DNA of 64,000 nt from Phenylobacterium deserti (GTDB taxonomy: Bacteria; Pseudomonadota; Alphaproteobacteria; Caulobacterales; Caulobacteraceae), in NCBI RefSeq assembly GCF_003254705.1, contig NZ_QFYR01000003.1, positions 248,001 to 312,000 on the forward strand, in the 5' to 3' direction. Positions 33,298-43,239 of this stretch are shown in pieces (position 1 is the first letter of the stretch; each line of letters opens with the position of its first letter). The notes under the pieces are model-generated. The model was not told where the DNA came from. It did no database searches and saw only the letters and a program-made list of their open reading frames with translations. Made by a program: the position numbers and the translations under genes.

Positions 33298-33426
33298 TGC
33301 AAACTCCAGCCCTTGTGATCCGCCAGCCCGATCCGACCGTATCCCATAGAAGGTCCGCGGCAAGCCGCCCAAGCGCCGAGCACCGCCGAGGTGGGCTAAA
33401 GTGGCCGCTTCGAATCAGGAGACCTC

Positions 33427-34797
33427 ATGGCCCGCGACGGCGCCGTCTACGTTTGCCAGTCCTGCGGCGCGGTCCAGACCAAGTGGTCCGGGCAGTGCGC
33501 CGGCTGCGGCGCCTGGAACACCTTGGTCGAGGAGCTGCAAAGCCGGCCGCCCGGCGCGCTCGCTCCAAGCCGAAACGCCAGGACCCGCGGCCTTGCCTTC
33601 CAGGGGCTCGAGGACGCGGTGCCGACGCCCGCGCGGATGATCACCGGCGTTGACGAGTTCGACCGGGTCTGCGGCGGCGGCGTGGTGCCTGGGTCGGCCA
33701 TTCTGCTGGGCGGCGACCCCGGTGTCGGCAAGTCCACCCTGTTGATGCAGGTCGTCGCCAGCGCGGCGCGCCGCGGCATCTCCTGCGCCTACATCTCGGG
33801 CGAAGAAGCGGTGGAGCAGGTCCGCGGCCGGGCTCAACGGATGGGGCTCGCGGACGCGCCCGTGAAACTGGCCGCGGAAACGGCGCTCAGGGACATCATG
33901 GAGGCTCTGAAGAAGGAGCCCTTCGACCTCGTGATCATCGACTCCATCCAGACCATGTGGAGCGATGCCCACGAGGCGGCCCCAGGCTCGGTCACCCAGG
34001 TCCGCGCCGCGGCCGGAGAGCTGGTGCGGCTCGCCAAGAAGCGCGGCGTCGCGGTGATCCTCGTCGGCCACGTTACCAAGGAAGGCGCCATCGCCGGCCC
34101 TCGAGTTGTGGAGCACATGGTGGATGCGGTGTTCGCCTTTGAAGGGGAGCGTGGCTACCCGTTCCGCATCCTGCGAGGCGCCAAGAACCGTTTCGGCGCC
34201 ACCGACGAGATCGGTGTCTACGAGATGGGTGACGCAGGCCTTGCCGAGGTGAAAAACCCCTCGGCCCTGTTCCTCAACACCGCAGGCGAGCGCGCGGCCG
34301 GCGCGGCCGTCTTCGCCGGCATCGAGGGCTCCCGCCCCGTGCTCGTCGAGTTCCAGGCCCTTGTGGCGCCATCCGCCTACGGCACCCCGCGTCGGGCGGT
34401 GGTCGGCTGGGATTCAGGCCGCCTGGCCATGGTCCTGGCCGTGCTGGAGGCCCGCTGCGGGCTTGGTTTCGGCGACAAGGATGTCTATCTGAACGTCGCC
34501 GGGGGGCTGCGCATCTCAGAACCGGCCGCGGACCTCGCCGCGGCGGCGGCCCTCGCCTCATCCGCCTTTGATCAGGCGCTGCCGCAGGACTGCGTCGTGT
34601 TCGGAGAGATCAGCCTTTCGGGCGAGATCCGGCCCGTGAGCCGCATGGACTCGCGCTTGAAGGAAGCCGCCAAGCTCGGCTTCGGCAGGGCGCTGGCCCC
34701 GTCGGTCGCCGAGAACGGCTCGCCACCTATGGGCCTGATCGCGGCCGGCCGGCTCGCAGACACCATCCGTCGCATTCATGACGGGTCTTGGGATTAG
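33427..34797 (+). CDS. radA: DNA repair protein RadA
   Basis: 456 residues. An N-terminal zinc finger (C10, C13, C24, C27), a RecA-like ATPase with Walker A GGDPGVGKST (K102), the RadA-specific K253-N-R-F-G motif, and a C-terminal Lon-protease-like domain (VYLNVAGGLRISEPAADLA). Acts in branch migration of recombination intermediates. An AGGAG site precedes the ATG. Three bases separate its stop from the downstream cvpA-family GTG, so they form an operon with purF. Confidence 0.95.
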   Translation: MARDGAVYVCQSCGAVQTKWSGQCAGCGAWNTLVEELQSRPPGALAPSRNARTRGLAFQGLEDAVPTPARMITGVDEFDRVCGGGVVPGSAILLGGDPGVGKSTLLMQVVASAARRGISCAYISGEEAVEQVRGRAQRMGLADAPVKLAAETALRDIMEALKKEPFDLVIIDSIQTMWSDAHEAAPGSVTQVRAAAGELVRLAKKRGVAVILVGHVTKEGAIAGPRVVEHMVDAVFAFEGERGYPFRILRGAKNRFGATDEIGVYEMGDAGLAEVKNPSALFLNTAGERAAGAAVFAGIEGSRPVLVEFQALVAPSAYGTPRRAVVGWDSGRLAMVLAVLEARCGLGFGDKDVYLNVAGGLRISEPAADLAAAAALASSAFDQALPQDCVVFGEISLSGEIRPVSRMDSRLKEAAKLGFGRALAPSVAENGSPPMGLIAAGRLADTIRRIHDGSWD

Positions 34798-34800
34798 GTT

Positions 34801-35409
34801 GTGACCAAGTTCGACGCCATCGTCCTGGGCTTGTTGCTGATCTCAGCGCTGGTGGGCTTCGCCCGCGGGGCGGCGCGGGAGATCGCGGCCATGGTCGCCC
34901 TGGTGGGCGCCGCCGCCCTGGCGATCTTCGGACTGCCGTACAGCGCCGCAATCTTTCGAGGCTTCATAAGCTCGCCCTGGCTGGCCGCCGCCGCCGCGCT
35001 GCTGGTGGTCTTCGGCGTGACCTATCTTGGCATGCGGCTGTTGGGCGCAGTCCTTGCGCGGCGCATCCAGCAAACCGATGTGCTGGGCGCCCTGGATCGC
35101 ACTGTCGGCCTCGCTATCGGCTTGATCCGGGGGCTCGTCGTACTCGGAGCCCTCAACCTGATGTTCACCGCCGCGACGCCTGCGGATCTCCAGCCCAAGT
35201 GGATCGTGGAGTCCGGGACATGGCCGCTGGCGCAGAACATGGGGCGGGCTCTGAAGGCCCTCGCCCCGGGCGGCCTGGACATCGCCGGGCGCCTCCGACC
35301 CGCTTTTGAGCGCGCGGTCGGCGACGCATCAGGTGACAGAAACGCGACGGACGGGTACGAGGCGCGCCAAAGCGGCGAGACCGACGATCTGGTGGAGAAA
35401 TCCCGATGA
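34801..35409 (+). CDS. CvpA-family membrane protein
   Basis: 202 residues, GTG start. Four hydrophobic segments (LGLLLISALVGFARG, IAAMVALVGAAALAIFGL, LAAAAALLVVFGVTYLGM, GLAIGLIRGLVVLGALNLMF) followed by a hydrophilic tail, the layout of the colicin V production (CvpA) family. The stop overlaps the purF ATG as ATGA. The cvpA-purF order is conserved widely, including E. coli, which supports the call; its function is linked to envelope integrity. Confidence 0.85.
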   Translation: MTKFDAIVLGLLLISALVGFARGAAREIAAMVALVGAAALAIFGLPYSAAIFRGFISSPWLAAAAALLVVFGVTYLGMRLLGAVLARRIQQTDVLGALDRTVGLAIGLIRGLVVLGALNLMFTAATPADLQPKWIVESGTWPLAQNMGRALKALAPGGLDIAGRLRPAFERAVGDASGDRNATDGYEARQSGETDDLVEKSR

Positions 35410-36896
35410 CGCAGAGCACTGACCGATGGTCCCCTCCCGTCCGCGATCCGGATGACGATACGCCCCGGCTGGAGTGCGGCGTTTTCGGGATCTTCGACGT
35501 GGAGGACGCCGCGGGCATGACCGCCCTGGGCCTCCATGCTCTGCAGCATCGTGGGCAGGAAGCCTGCGGCATCGCCGCGTTCGACGGACAGCGCTTCCAC
35601 ACCGAACGGCACATGGGCCACGTGGGCGACGCCTTTGGCGGCGGCGGCCTTTCAGACCGTCTGCCCGGCCGCTTCGCAATTGGCCACACCCGCTATTCCA
35701 CGGCCGGCGGCTCCTTCATCCGCAACGTGCAGCCGATGTTCGCCGATCTTGAGTCGGGCGGCGTGGCTCTGGCGCACAACGGCAACCTGACCAACTTCCT
35801 CACCCTGCGCGAGCAGCTGGTGGCCGAAGGCGCCATCTTCCAGTCGACCTCGGACTCGGAAGTCATCCTCCACCTCATCGCCCGCAGCCGTAAGGCCAAC
35901 CTCGTCGAGCGCTTCACCGACGCGCTGGCCCGCATCGAAGGCGGCTATGCGCTGGTGGCCCTGACCAACAAGAAGATGATCGGGGTCCGCGATCCGCTGG
36001 GCATCCGGCCGCTCGTGCTCGGCGATCTGGACGGCAAGGCCGTGCTGGCGTCCGAGACCTGCGCCCTCGACATGATCGGCGCCCGGTTCGTGCGCGACAT
36101 CGAGCATGGCGAGATGGTGGTGATCGACCAGAACGGCGTGCGCAGCCTGCGTCCGTTCCCGGCCGCTCAGGCCCGGCCCTGCATCTTCGAATACGTCTAC
36201 TTCGCCCGTCCCGATTCCGTGGTGAACGGCCGCTCCGTATACGACGTGCGCAAGCGCATGGGCCGGCGCCTGGCCATGGAAACCCCCGCCGACGTCGACG
36301 TGGTGGTGCCCGTTCCCGACAGTGGCGTTCCGGCCGCCCTGGGCTTTGCGCAGGAAGCCGGCCTGCCCTTCGAGATGGGCATCATCCGCAACCACTACGT
36401 CGGGCGCACCTTCATCCAGCCCACCCAGGGCCAGCGCGAGCTCGGCGTGCGCATGAAGCTGTCGCCGAACCGGTCGGTTCTGGCTGGCAAGCGCGTCATG
36501 CTGATCGACGACTCCATCGTCCGCGGCACCAATTCGGTTCGCGTGGTCCGCATGGTCCGTGAAGCCGGCGCCAAGGAAGTGCACCTGCGCTCGGCCTCGC
36601 CGCCGATCATGTGGCCGGACTACTACGGCATCGACATGCCGGATCGCGACAAGCTGCTGGCGGCCAACAACTCCGTCGCGGAGATCGCCAAGATCCTCAA
36701 CGTCGACTCCATGGGCTACCTGTCGGTGGACGGGCTCTATTGGGCGATGGAAGCGGGCTCGCGTGACGCCGAGAACCCGCAGTTCACCGACCACTACTTC
36801 ACCGGCGACTACCCCACGCGCCTGCTGGACCGCGAAATCGCCGAGGGCCGCAACGAAGCCGTGGAGCGTCAGCTGTCCTTCCTGGTCGACGCGTGA
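35406..36896 (+). CDS. purF: Amidophosphoribosyltransferase
   Basis: 496 residues; first step of purine synthesis (PRPP + glutamine to phosphoribosylamine). A 23-residue leader precedes C24-GVFGIF, the N-terminal nucleophile exposed after propeptide removal. HALQHRGQEACGIA, HTRYSTAGGS and HNGNLTNF mark the glutaminase; VPVPDSGVP and VMLIDDSIVRGTNS form the PRPP site. Odd: the Fe-S cysteines of propeptide-bearing (B. subtilis-type) enzymes are mostly replaced (see findings). Translationally coupled to cvpA upstream and, by a GTGA overlap, to the transporter downstream. Confidence 0.95.
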   Translation: MTQSTDRWSPPVRDPDDDTPRLECGVFGIFDVEDAAGMTALGLHALQHRGQEACGIAAFDGQRFHTERHMGHVGDAFGGGGLSDRLPGRFAIGHTRYSTAGGSFIRNVQPMFADLESGGVALAHNGNLTNFLTLREQLVAEGAIFQSTSDSEVILHLIARSRKANLVERFTDALARIEGGYALVALTNKKMIGVRDPLGIRPLVLGDLDGKAVLASETCALDMIGARFVRDIEHGEMVVIDQNGVRSLRPFPAAQARPCIFEYVYFARPDSVVNGRSVYDVRKRMGRRLAMETPADVDVVVPVPDSGVPAALGFAQEAGLPFEMGIIRNHYVGRTFIQPTQGQRELGVRMKLSPNRSVLAGKRVMLIDDSIVRGTNSVRVVRMVREAGAKEVHLRSASPPIMWPDYYGIDMPDRDKLLAANNSVAEIAKILNVDSMGYLSVDGLYWAMEAGSRDAENPQFTDHYFTGDYPTRLLDREIAEGRNEAVERQLSFLVDA

Positions 36897-37879
36897 GCAC
36901 ACCCAAGGGCGGGCTCCTCGCCCGCCTGAAGATCGACTGGTACCTTGTCCTGATCGTCGGGATGGTGGTGGCCGCATCGCTCGCCCCCGCCCGGGGCGCG
37001 GCTGGTCCGGTGTTCGAGTGGGCCACGAAGATCGGCATCGCCATGGTCTTCTTCCTGCACGGCGCACGGCTGTCGCGGGATGCGGTGATGGCGGGGCTGA
37101 CCCACTGGCGGCTGCACCTGACGGTGCTGGCCTGCACCTTCGTCCTGTTCCCGATCCTGTGCCTGGGCCTGGCCGCCCTGCCGAACTGGATCGTGCCCGA
37201 TCCCCTGGTCACCGGGATCATCTTCCTGGGCTGCCTGCCCTCCACCATCCAGTCTTCCATCGGCTTCACCGCTATCGGGCGCGGGAACGTGCCGGCGGCG
37301 GTGGCTTCGGCCTCGGCGTCCAACCTCCTGGGCATCGCCCTCACCCCGCTGCTGGTTAGCCTGACGCTGCACCAGCAGGGCGGCATCTCCCTGAGCTCGG
37401 TCGAAGGCATCGTCCTGCAGCTGCTGGTCCCGTTCATCGCCGGCCAGCTGATGCGGCGGTGGATCGGCAATTGGGTGAAGGACCGCGCCAAGCTGCTGTC
37501 CTACGCCGACCGGGGAGCCATTCTGCTGATCGTCTACACGGCCTTCTCGGGCGCGGTGGTCGGCGGCGTCTGGGCGCAGGTCGACGCCTTCGAGATCGCC
37601 CGCCTGCTGGTGATCTGCGCCGTGCTTCTAGCCGTGGTGCTCGCCGCCACCGCCTACGGCTCCCGCGCCCTGGGCTTTTCCAAGGAAGACGAGATCGCCA
37701 TCGTCTTCTGCGGCTCCAAGAAGAGCCTGGCCAGCGGCGTGCCCATGGCGGGCGTGCTCTTCCCGGCCGCCACGGCCGGCCTCGCCATCCTGCCGCTGAT
37801 GGTCTTCCACCAGATCCAGCTGATGGCCTGCGCCGTCATCGCCCAGCGCTACGCCGCTCGGGCGAAAGAGGCGGACTGA
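36893..37879 (+). CDS. Bile acid:sodium symporter-like transporter (SBF-like, YfeH type)
   Basis: 328 residues with about nine or ten membrane segments. FFLHGARLSRDAVMAGLTHWRLH, LPSTIQSSIGFTAIGRGN and FCGSKKSLASGVPMA are typical of the SBF-like (SLC10/YfeH) family. GTG start overlapping the purF stop by 4 bp. Solute unknown. A role in purine metabolism is not implied by family, only by the overlap. Confidence 0.82.
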   Translation: MSTPKGGLLARLKIDWYLVLIVGMVVAASLAPARGAAGPVFEWATKIGIAMVFFLHGARLSRDAVMAGLTHWRLHLTVLACTFVLFPILCLGLAALPNWIVPDPLVTGIIFLGCLPSTIQSSIGFTAIGRGNVPAAVASASASNLLGIALTPLLVSLTLHQQGGISLSSVEGIVLQLLVPFIAGQLMRRWIGNWVKDRAKLLSYADRGAILLIVYTAFSGAVVGGVWAQVDAFEIARLLVICAVLLAVVLAATAYGSRALGFSKEDEIAIVFCGSKKSLASGVPMAGVLFPAATAGLAILPLMVFHQIQLMACAVIAQRYAARAKEAD

Positions 37880-37911
37880 CAGGGCGCCGCTGACAGTCTA
37901 GGAAGCGGGCC

Positions 37912-38664
37912 ATGTCCGAGTCCCTGCCTCTCTCCGAGAAGATCGCCCTCGTCACCGGGGCCAGCCGCGGCATCGGCCGTGCGGCCGCCATCGCCCTGGC
38001 CAAGGCCGGCGCGCATGTGATCGCCGTCGCCCGAACCCAGGGCGGCCTCGAGGAGCTCGACGACGAGATCCGCACCGCAACCGGCAAGTCGGCGACCCTG
38101 ATCCCGCTGGACCTCACGGACGGCGACGCCGTGGATCAGATGGGCTACGCCGTCTTCCAGCGGTTCGGCCGCCTGGACATCCTGGTCCACGCCGCCGCCA
38201 CGCTCGGGCCCATGACGCCCGTAGCCCACATCGAGCCCAAGCACTGGGACCGGGTGCTCAGCGTCAATCTCACCGCCACCTACCGCCTGATCCGCACCAG
38301 CGAGCCGTTGCTGCGCGCCGCCCAGGGCGGCCGCGCCATCGTGCTCACCTCCGGCCGCGCCGGGCAGCCAAAGGCGTTCTGGGGCCCGTACGGAGCCACC
38401 AAGGCCGCCGTCGAGAACCTGGTGCGCACCTGGGCCGACGAGCTGGAGCAGACCTCCATCCGCGCCGTGTTGCTGGACCCCGGCCGCATGCGCACCAAGA
38501 TGCGCGCCGAGGCCTATCCTGGCGAAGATCCCGCCACCCTGCCCGATCCCTCGGAGATCGGGCCGCTGATCGTGGAACTGGCCCAGGCCGACCGCGGCCT
38601 GCCCAACGCTAACGTGGTCTTCGCGGACTGGAAGACGTCGCGCGGGTCGCCCGCTTCGGCTTGA
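37912..38664 (+). CDS. Short-chain dehydrogenase/reductase
   Basis: 250 residues. NAD(P) site [17 protein letters not shown], the NAA-equivalent [18 protein letters not shown], catalytic Ser in VLTSGRAG and Y-x-x-x-K in [13 protein letters not shown], then [12 protein letters not shown] classical SDR of unknown substrate. It starts 32 bp after the transporter. Its last 56 bp overlap the 3' end of der on the opposite strand. Confidence 0.85.
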   Translation: MSESLPLSEKIALVTGASRGIGRAAAIALAKAGAHVIAVARTQGGLEELDDEIRTATGKSATLIPLDLTDGDAVDQMGYAVFQRFGRLDILVHAAATLGPMTPVAHIEPKHWDRVLSVNLTATYRLIRTSEPLLRAAQGGRAIVLTSGRAGQPKAFWGPYGATKAAVENLVRTWADELEQTSIRAVLLDPGRMRTKMRAEAYPGEDPATLPDPSEIGPLIVELAQADRGLPNANVVFADWKTSRGSPASA

Positions 38665-40147
38665 CGCCCGGGCGGCTGAGCTTCTGGGTGCGCCCACGCG
38701 GCGTGCCCGCCTTCGGCTTGGCCTTCGGCTTCGGCTTGGCGGCAGGCTTGGGTCCGGTGGAAGCGGCCGGAGCCTTGGCGCGCGGCGCAGAACGCTTCTC
38801 CGCCGGCGCCTCGTCGCCATCGACGAACGGGTTGCGGCTCGACCTGATCGTGACCCGCAGCGGCACGCCCGGCAGGTCGAAGCTCTCGCGCAGCGAATTG
38901 ATCAGGTACCGGCGATAGCTCTCGGGCAGTTGGTCGGCCCGGCTGGCGAACATGACGAACGTCGGCGGCCGCGCCTTGGTCTGCGCCATGTACTTCGGCT
39001 TGATCCGGCGGCCGTTCACCGACGGCGGCGGGTGGCGCTGGATGGCCATCTGCAGCCAGTCGTTCAGATCGCGGGTCTTCACCTTGGTCGACCAGTCGCC
39101 ATAGGTCTTGAACACAGCCGGCATCAGCCGATCCAGGCCACGGCCGGTTTCCGCGGAAAGTGCGATGATGGGCGCGCCACGCACCTGCGGGAGCTGGCGC
39201 TGAGCCTCGTCGATCAGCTCGGCGAGACGCGTCTGGGGATCTTCGATCAGGTCCCACTTGGTCAGCACGAACACCAGGCCGCGCCCTTCCCGCTCGACCA
39301 AGTCGGCGATCTGCAGGTCCTGGATCTCGAATGGGTGGGTGGCGTCCATCACCAGCAGAACCACCTCGGCGAAGGTGATCGCGCGGATGGTGTCCTGCGT
39401 GGAAAGCTTCTCCAGCTTCTCCTGCACCTTCGCCTTGCGGCGCAGGCCGGCGGTGTCCACCAGGCGCACCCGGCGGCCGTCATGCTCCCAATCCACGGGG
39501 ATCGAGTCACGCGTGATGCCGGCTTCGGGGCCCGTCAGCAGACGGTCCTCGCCGATCAGCCGGTTCACCAGCGTCGACTTGCCGGCGTTCGGGCGCCCCA
39601 CGATGGCGATGCGCACCGGCTTGTCGGCCTCATCCGCCTCGTCCTCGTCTTCCTCCGGCGCAACGGCCAGCAGGGCGGCGTAGAGGTCCGCCATGCCTTC
39701 GCCGTGCTCGGCGGAGATCGCGACCGGCTCGCCCAGCCCAAGGCGGAAGGCTTCCATCACGCCCGTACCGCTCTCGCGGCTTTCGGCCTTGTTGGCGGCC
39801 AGCACCACAGGCCGGTCGTGTCGGCGCAGGACCTCGGCGAACACCTCGTCCATGTGGGTCACGCCCTCGCGGGCGTCGACCACGAACAGGGCGACATCGG
39901 CTTCCTCGATGGCACGCTCCGTCTGGGCGCGCATCCGCGCTTCGAGGCTTTCGTCGCTGACGTTCTCGAACCCGGCGGTGTCGATCAGTTCGAGGTCGAG
40001 GTCACCCAGGCGCCCGGCCGCGAACTTGCGGTCGCGGGTGACGCCGGGCTGATCGTCCACGATGGCGAGCTTCTTGCCCGCCAGGCGGTTGAACAGGGTC
40101 GATTTGCCGACGTTGGGTCGGCCGACGATCGCAAGTTTGAGCGGCAT
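38609..40147 (-). CDS. der: Ribosome-assembly GTPase Der (EngA)
   Basis: 512 residues with two tandem GTPase domains: [18 protein letters not shown] with ANKAES, and [18 protein letters not shown] with LTKWDLIED, followed by the KH-like domain ending in [10 protein letters not shown]. Required for 50S maturation. The final 70 residues (443-512) are a Lys/Pro/Ala/Arg-rich tail not present in E. coli Der, which extends the gene over the end of the convergent SDR gene. Downstream of bamB with a 21-bp gap, the same order as in E. coli (yfgM-bamB-der). Confidence 0.95.
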   Translation of the reverse strand: MPLKLAIVGRPNVGKSTLFNRLAGKKLAIVDDQPGVTRDRKFAAGRLGDLDLELIDTAGFENVSDESLEARMRAQTERAIEEADVALFVVDAREGVTHMDEVFAEVLRRHDRPVVLAANKAESRESGTGVMEAFRLGLGEPVAISAEHGEGMADLYAALLAVAPEEDEDEADEADKPVRIAIVGRPNAGKSTLVNRLIGEDRLLTGPEAGITRDSIPVDWEHDGRRVRLVDTAGLRRKAKVQEKLEKLSTQDTIRAITFAEVVLLVMDATHPFEIQDLQIADLVEREGRGLVFVLTKWDLIEDPQTRLAELIDEAQRQLPQVRGAPIIALSAETGRGLDRLMPAVFKTYGDWSTKVKTRDLNDWLQMAIQRHPPPSVNGRRIKPKYMAQTKARPPTFVMFASRADQLPESYRRYLINSLRESFDLPGVPLRVTIRSSRNPFVDGDEAPAEKRSAPRAKAPAASTGPKPAAKPKPKAKPKAGTPRGRTQKLSRPGVKPKRATRATSSSPRRPR

Positions 40148-40168
40148 GGGTGCAGTTTAGCCCGCCGA

Positions 40169-41557
40169 TCAGCGCAGCGCGATCAGTTCCGCCTCGTCGG
40201 TCACCACATAGATGGTGTTACCCACCGCGATCGGGGTGATCAGAGCCGGAGAACCCAAGCCGATGCGCTTCTGGACTTCGCCCGTCTGGGCGTCCAGCGA
40301 GGCCAGTTCACCCGACGAGCCGACCACGATCAGGCGGTTGTTGGCCAGCAGCGGGCCCGACCAGATCGGACGCACCGGCCGCTTGCCGCCGATGCCGAAG
40401 AGGCCGCCGCGCTTCTTGGTGCTGAAGCCCTCGTTCAGGTCGCGGATCCAGTAGATCTGCCCGCTCTCGCGGGAGGCGCAGATCACCTGCCCGTCGCGGG
40501 ACACGACATAGACCACGTCGCCAGCTGGCAGCGGCGTCGAGATGCCGACGACCGGCAGGCTCCAGCGGGACTGGCCGGTGCGCAGGTCCGTCGCCGAGAA
40601 GACGCCGGAGTGGCTCACCGCATAGACGTCGCCTTGATAGATCACCGGACGGCCAGGGATGTCGCGGATCTCCGACAGCGCGCTGGTGCGGCTGGCGCGC
40701 GACAGGGCCTCGTTCCACAGGTCGTTGCCGTTGGCGGCGCGCAGGGCGATGAGCTCGCCCGAGCCGAAGGCGGTGATCACCGTGTCGCCGAAGATGGCCG
40801 GGCTCGAAGCGGCCAGGATGCGGGCCGGCTCCGAAAGCGCCTGGTAGGTCCAGCCGAGCGCGCCCGTGGCGGCGTCGAACGTCAGCAGGGTGTTGTCCAG
40901 CGCCACCACGAACACGCGGCCGGCCGAGACCGTCGGCGCGGCGTGGATCGGCTGGTCCGTGCGGGTGCGCCAGCCGAGCGCGCCGGTGGCCGCGTCGAGT
41001 TGGACCACTTCGCGATAGCCGGACGAGACGTAGAGCTTGCCGTCGGCGAAGGCGATGCCGCCGCCGAACGCCTCACGGTCCCGCCGGTTGTCGTCCGGAC
41101 GGATGTTGGTGCGCCAGACTTCGGCGCCCGACTGGGCGTCGCGAGCGGAGACATTGGCCTCGGCGTCCATCACATAGACACGGCCAGCGGCCGAGATCGG
41201 CGGGGCGGTCACATGGTAGCCGCCCTTCGAACCGCGGCCGAAGCCGCGGCGCCAGGCGACTTCCAGGCCAGGCGCGGCGTCCACATTGCCCACCCACTGC
41301 TCGGGCGTGCCGCCCGGCAGAGGCCATTCCGACACCACGCTGGGCGACGGCAAAGCGAAGCCCACGCCGGCCAGGGCCTCAGCAGGCTCCAGCCGCTGGT
41401 CGGCGGGAACGATCGAAATCCGCTCGCCTTCGCCGGCGATCTCCTGCGGGCCCTTGTCACGGTCGAAGGGGTTCAGGCGCCCGAGAGTGGAGCAGCCGCT
41501 CGCGCCCAGGGAGGCGACCAGGAGGACGGCGAGAAGACTGTTGCGGCGCGACGTCAT
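40169..41557 (-). CDS. bamB: Outer-membrane assembly lipoprotein BamB (PQQ-like beta-propeller)
   Basis: 462 residues. A lipoprotein signal MTSRRNSLLAVLLVASLGASG-C22 with a good lipobox. The body repeats the PQQ-type blade motif (W...l..p....p......vyv....g....ld...G...W), for example LYVSSGYREVVQLDAATGALGW. Scaffold lipoprotein of the BAM complex. ATGA overlap with the upstream yfgM-like gene and position before der support the assignment. Confidence 0.9.
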   Translation of the reverse strand: MTSRRNSLLAVLLVASLGASGCSTLGRLNPFDRDKGPQEIAGEGERISIVPADQRLEPAEALAGVGFALPSPSVVSEWPLPGGTPEQWVGNVDAAPGLEVAWRRGFGRGSKGGYHVTAPPISAAGRVYVMDAEANVSARDAQSGAEVWRTNIRPDDNRRDREAFGGGIAFADGKLYVSSGYREVVQLDAATGALGWRTRTDQPIHAAPTVSAGRVFVVALDNTLLTFDAATGALGWTYQALSEPARILAASSPAIFGDTVITAFGSGELIALRAANGNDLWNEALSRASRTSALSEIRDIPGRPVIYQGDVYAVSHSGVFSATDLRTGQSRWSLPVVGISTPLPAGDVVYVVSRDGQVICASRESGQIYWIRDLNEGFSTKKRGGLFGIGGKRPVRPIWSGPLLANNRLIVVGSSGELASLDAQTGEVQKRIGLGSPALITPIAVGNTIYVVTDEAELIALR

Positions 41558-42312
41558 TGAGGACCGTTGGCTTGCGGTTGTTGCGGACCGGCGATCAGGC
41601 CGGGCGGCGTCGGAAGGGTCGGCGGCAGCGCCGCGGCAGCCTTAACGGCGCCGGGGATGGCCTTGGCCGAGCCCGTGTCGATCAGATCCATGGCGGCCTT
41701 CGCGCGGGTGCGAGCGCCGTCCGGAGCGTCCAGCGAATTGCTGATCACCAGGAAGTCGCCACGCGCGCCGGCGGTGTCCCCGGCCATCAGCCGAGCGAAC
41801 GCCAGTGCTTCCCGGGCCTGAACCCGGTACGGCCGGCCTTCCTCGGTCAGCGGGGTCAATCGCGCCTCCACGTCCTTGAAGGGCGCGGTGTCCAGCAAAG
41901 CGAAGGCAGATTTGAGGCGCGCGGCGTCGGCGAACAGGTTGTCAGGAGCGGCGTCCGCCGCCTGATCAAAGAAGGTGACCGCCTGCGCGGGCTGGTTGTC
42001 CCGCATGCGCATGCCGCCGAGCTGCATCAGCGCGAGCGACTTGTACGCCTTGGACGGGGACTTGCTGGCTTCCGTCCAGAGCTGCACCGCCTGAGCCTCG
42101 CGGCCCTCGGCGAAGGCCTCGATCGCCTGGTGGTACTGCTCCGACGCCTTGGCGGCGGAACGATCCTGATAGGCGCGCCAGCCCCATAGGCCCAGGAAGG
42201 CGACCAGCACGACGGCCGCCAGACCAAGGACGACGGGCAGCACGCGCACGACGAGCTTCCGGTAGCGGTCGGAGCGAAGCTGCTCCTCCACCTCTTCAAA
42301 CAGATCGGTCAC
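41554..42312 (-). CDS. YfgM-like membrane-anchored TPR protein
   Basis: 252 residues, GTG start. A short cytoplasmic N-terminus (DLFEEVEEQLRSDRYRKLV) is followed by one membrane helix at about residues 20-44 and a periplasmic TPR-like region (YHQAIEAFAEGREAQAVQLW, AVTFFDQAADAAPDNLFAD), ending in a Pro-rich tail. This is the architecture of E. coli YfgM (TPR_21), an ancillary SecYEG/chaperone factor. Its stop overlaps the bamB start. Confidence 0.8.
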   Translation of the reverse strand: MTDLFEEVEEQLRSDRYRKLVVRVLPVVLGLAAVVLVAFLGLWGWRAYQDRSAAKASEQYHQAIEAFAEGREAQAVQLWTEASKSPSKAYKSLALMQLGGMRMRDNQPAQAVTFFDQAADAAPDNLFADAARLKSAFALLDTAPFKDVEARLTPLTEEGRPYRVQAREALAFARLMAGDTAGARGDFLVISNSLDAPDGARTRAKAAMDLIDTGSAKAIPGAVKAAAALPPTLPTPPGLIAGPQQPQANGPQ

Positions 42313-42406
42313 GAAAAGGGACTCCGGACGTTCGTCTCAACAGGGCGCAATAGCGGCCGGGAACCTATAGCGCGCCGCCTTCCGCCGCAACGCTCCGGCT
42401 TTGTGG

Positions 42407-43234
42407 CTAGCCCGCCTTGGCGAAGTAGATTTCGGCCGGCCCCGGGAAACGCCGGGCGCGGACGTCTTCGGCATAGCCTTGCGCCGCCCGCGTGATCTCG
42501 CCACGCAGGTCGGCGTAGCGGCGGACGAATTTCGGCGTCCAGTCGAACAGGCCCAGCATGTCGTCGGTCACGAGGATCTGCCCGTCACAGCCGGCCGACG
42601 CCCCGATTCCGATCGTCGGCACGCTCACCTGTTCGGTGATCTCCCGCGCCAGGCCCTCGGCGACGCCTTCGACGACGATCGCGAAAGCGCCGGCGTCGGC
42701 CGTCATCCTGGCCTCTTCCAGAATGCGTTCGCGCTCGTCCCTGGCCTTGCCCTTGGCCTTGAACGCGCCGTCCACCAGCACCGCCTGCGGCCGCAGGCCC
42801 ACGTGGCCCATCACCGGAATGCCGCGCTTGACCATATAGGCCACGGTTTCGGCGACGGTTGGGCCCGACTCGACTTTAACCGCCTGCGCGCCCGTCTCCT
42901 TCATGATCCGCGCCGCGTTGGCATAGGCCTCTTCGGGCGCGCCTTCGTAGGAGCCGAAGGGCATGTCGACCACCACCATGGCCTTTTTGGACCCGCGCAT
43001 GACGGCCTGACCGTGCAGGATCATCATCTCCAGGGTCACGCCCACCGTGTTGGGCAGCCCGTGCACCACCATCCCCACCGAGTCGCCCACCAGCAGCAGG
43101 TCGCAGGCATCGTCCAGCATCTCCGCCACCGGCGCGGTGTAGGCGGTCAGGCAGACAATGGGAGTCCCGCCCTTGCGGCCGGTGATGTCCGGCGCGGCAA
43201 GGCGGCGAACGGCGTCTTGGCGGTGGGAGGACAT
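42407..43234 (-). CDS. panB: 3-methyl-2-oxobutanoate hydroxymethyltransferase
   Basis: 275 residues; first committed step of pantothenate/CoA synthesis. Motifs: IVCLTAYTAPVAEMLDDACDLLLVGDSVGMV (Mg Asp residues), MVVVDMPFGSY, VKVESG, GIPVMGHVGLRPQ, and IGIGASAGCDGQILVTDDMLG. Start ATG 43234, five bases after the stop of the small membrane protein of the ECF operon, which suggests read-through from that operon. No panC follows. Confidence 0.95.
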   Translation of the reverse strand: MSSHRQDAVRRLAAPDITGRKGGTPIVCLTAYTAPVAEMLDDACDLLLVGDSVGMVVHGLPNTVGVTLEMMILHGQAVMRGSKKAMVVVDMPFGSYEGAPEEAYANAARIMKETGAQAVKVESGPTVAETVAYMVKRGIPVMGHVGLRPQAVLVDGAFKAKGKARDERERILEEARMTADAGAFAIVVEGVAEGLAREITEQVSVPTIGIGASAGCDGQILVTDDMLGLFDWTPKFVRRYADLRGEITRAAQGYAEDVRARRFPGPAEIYFAKAG

Positions 43235-43239
43235 TGGCC

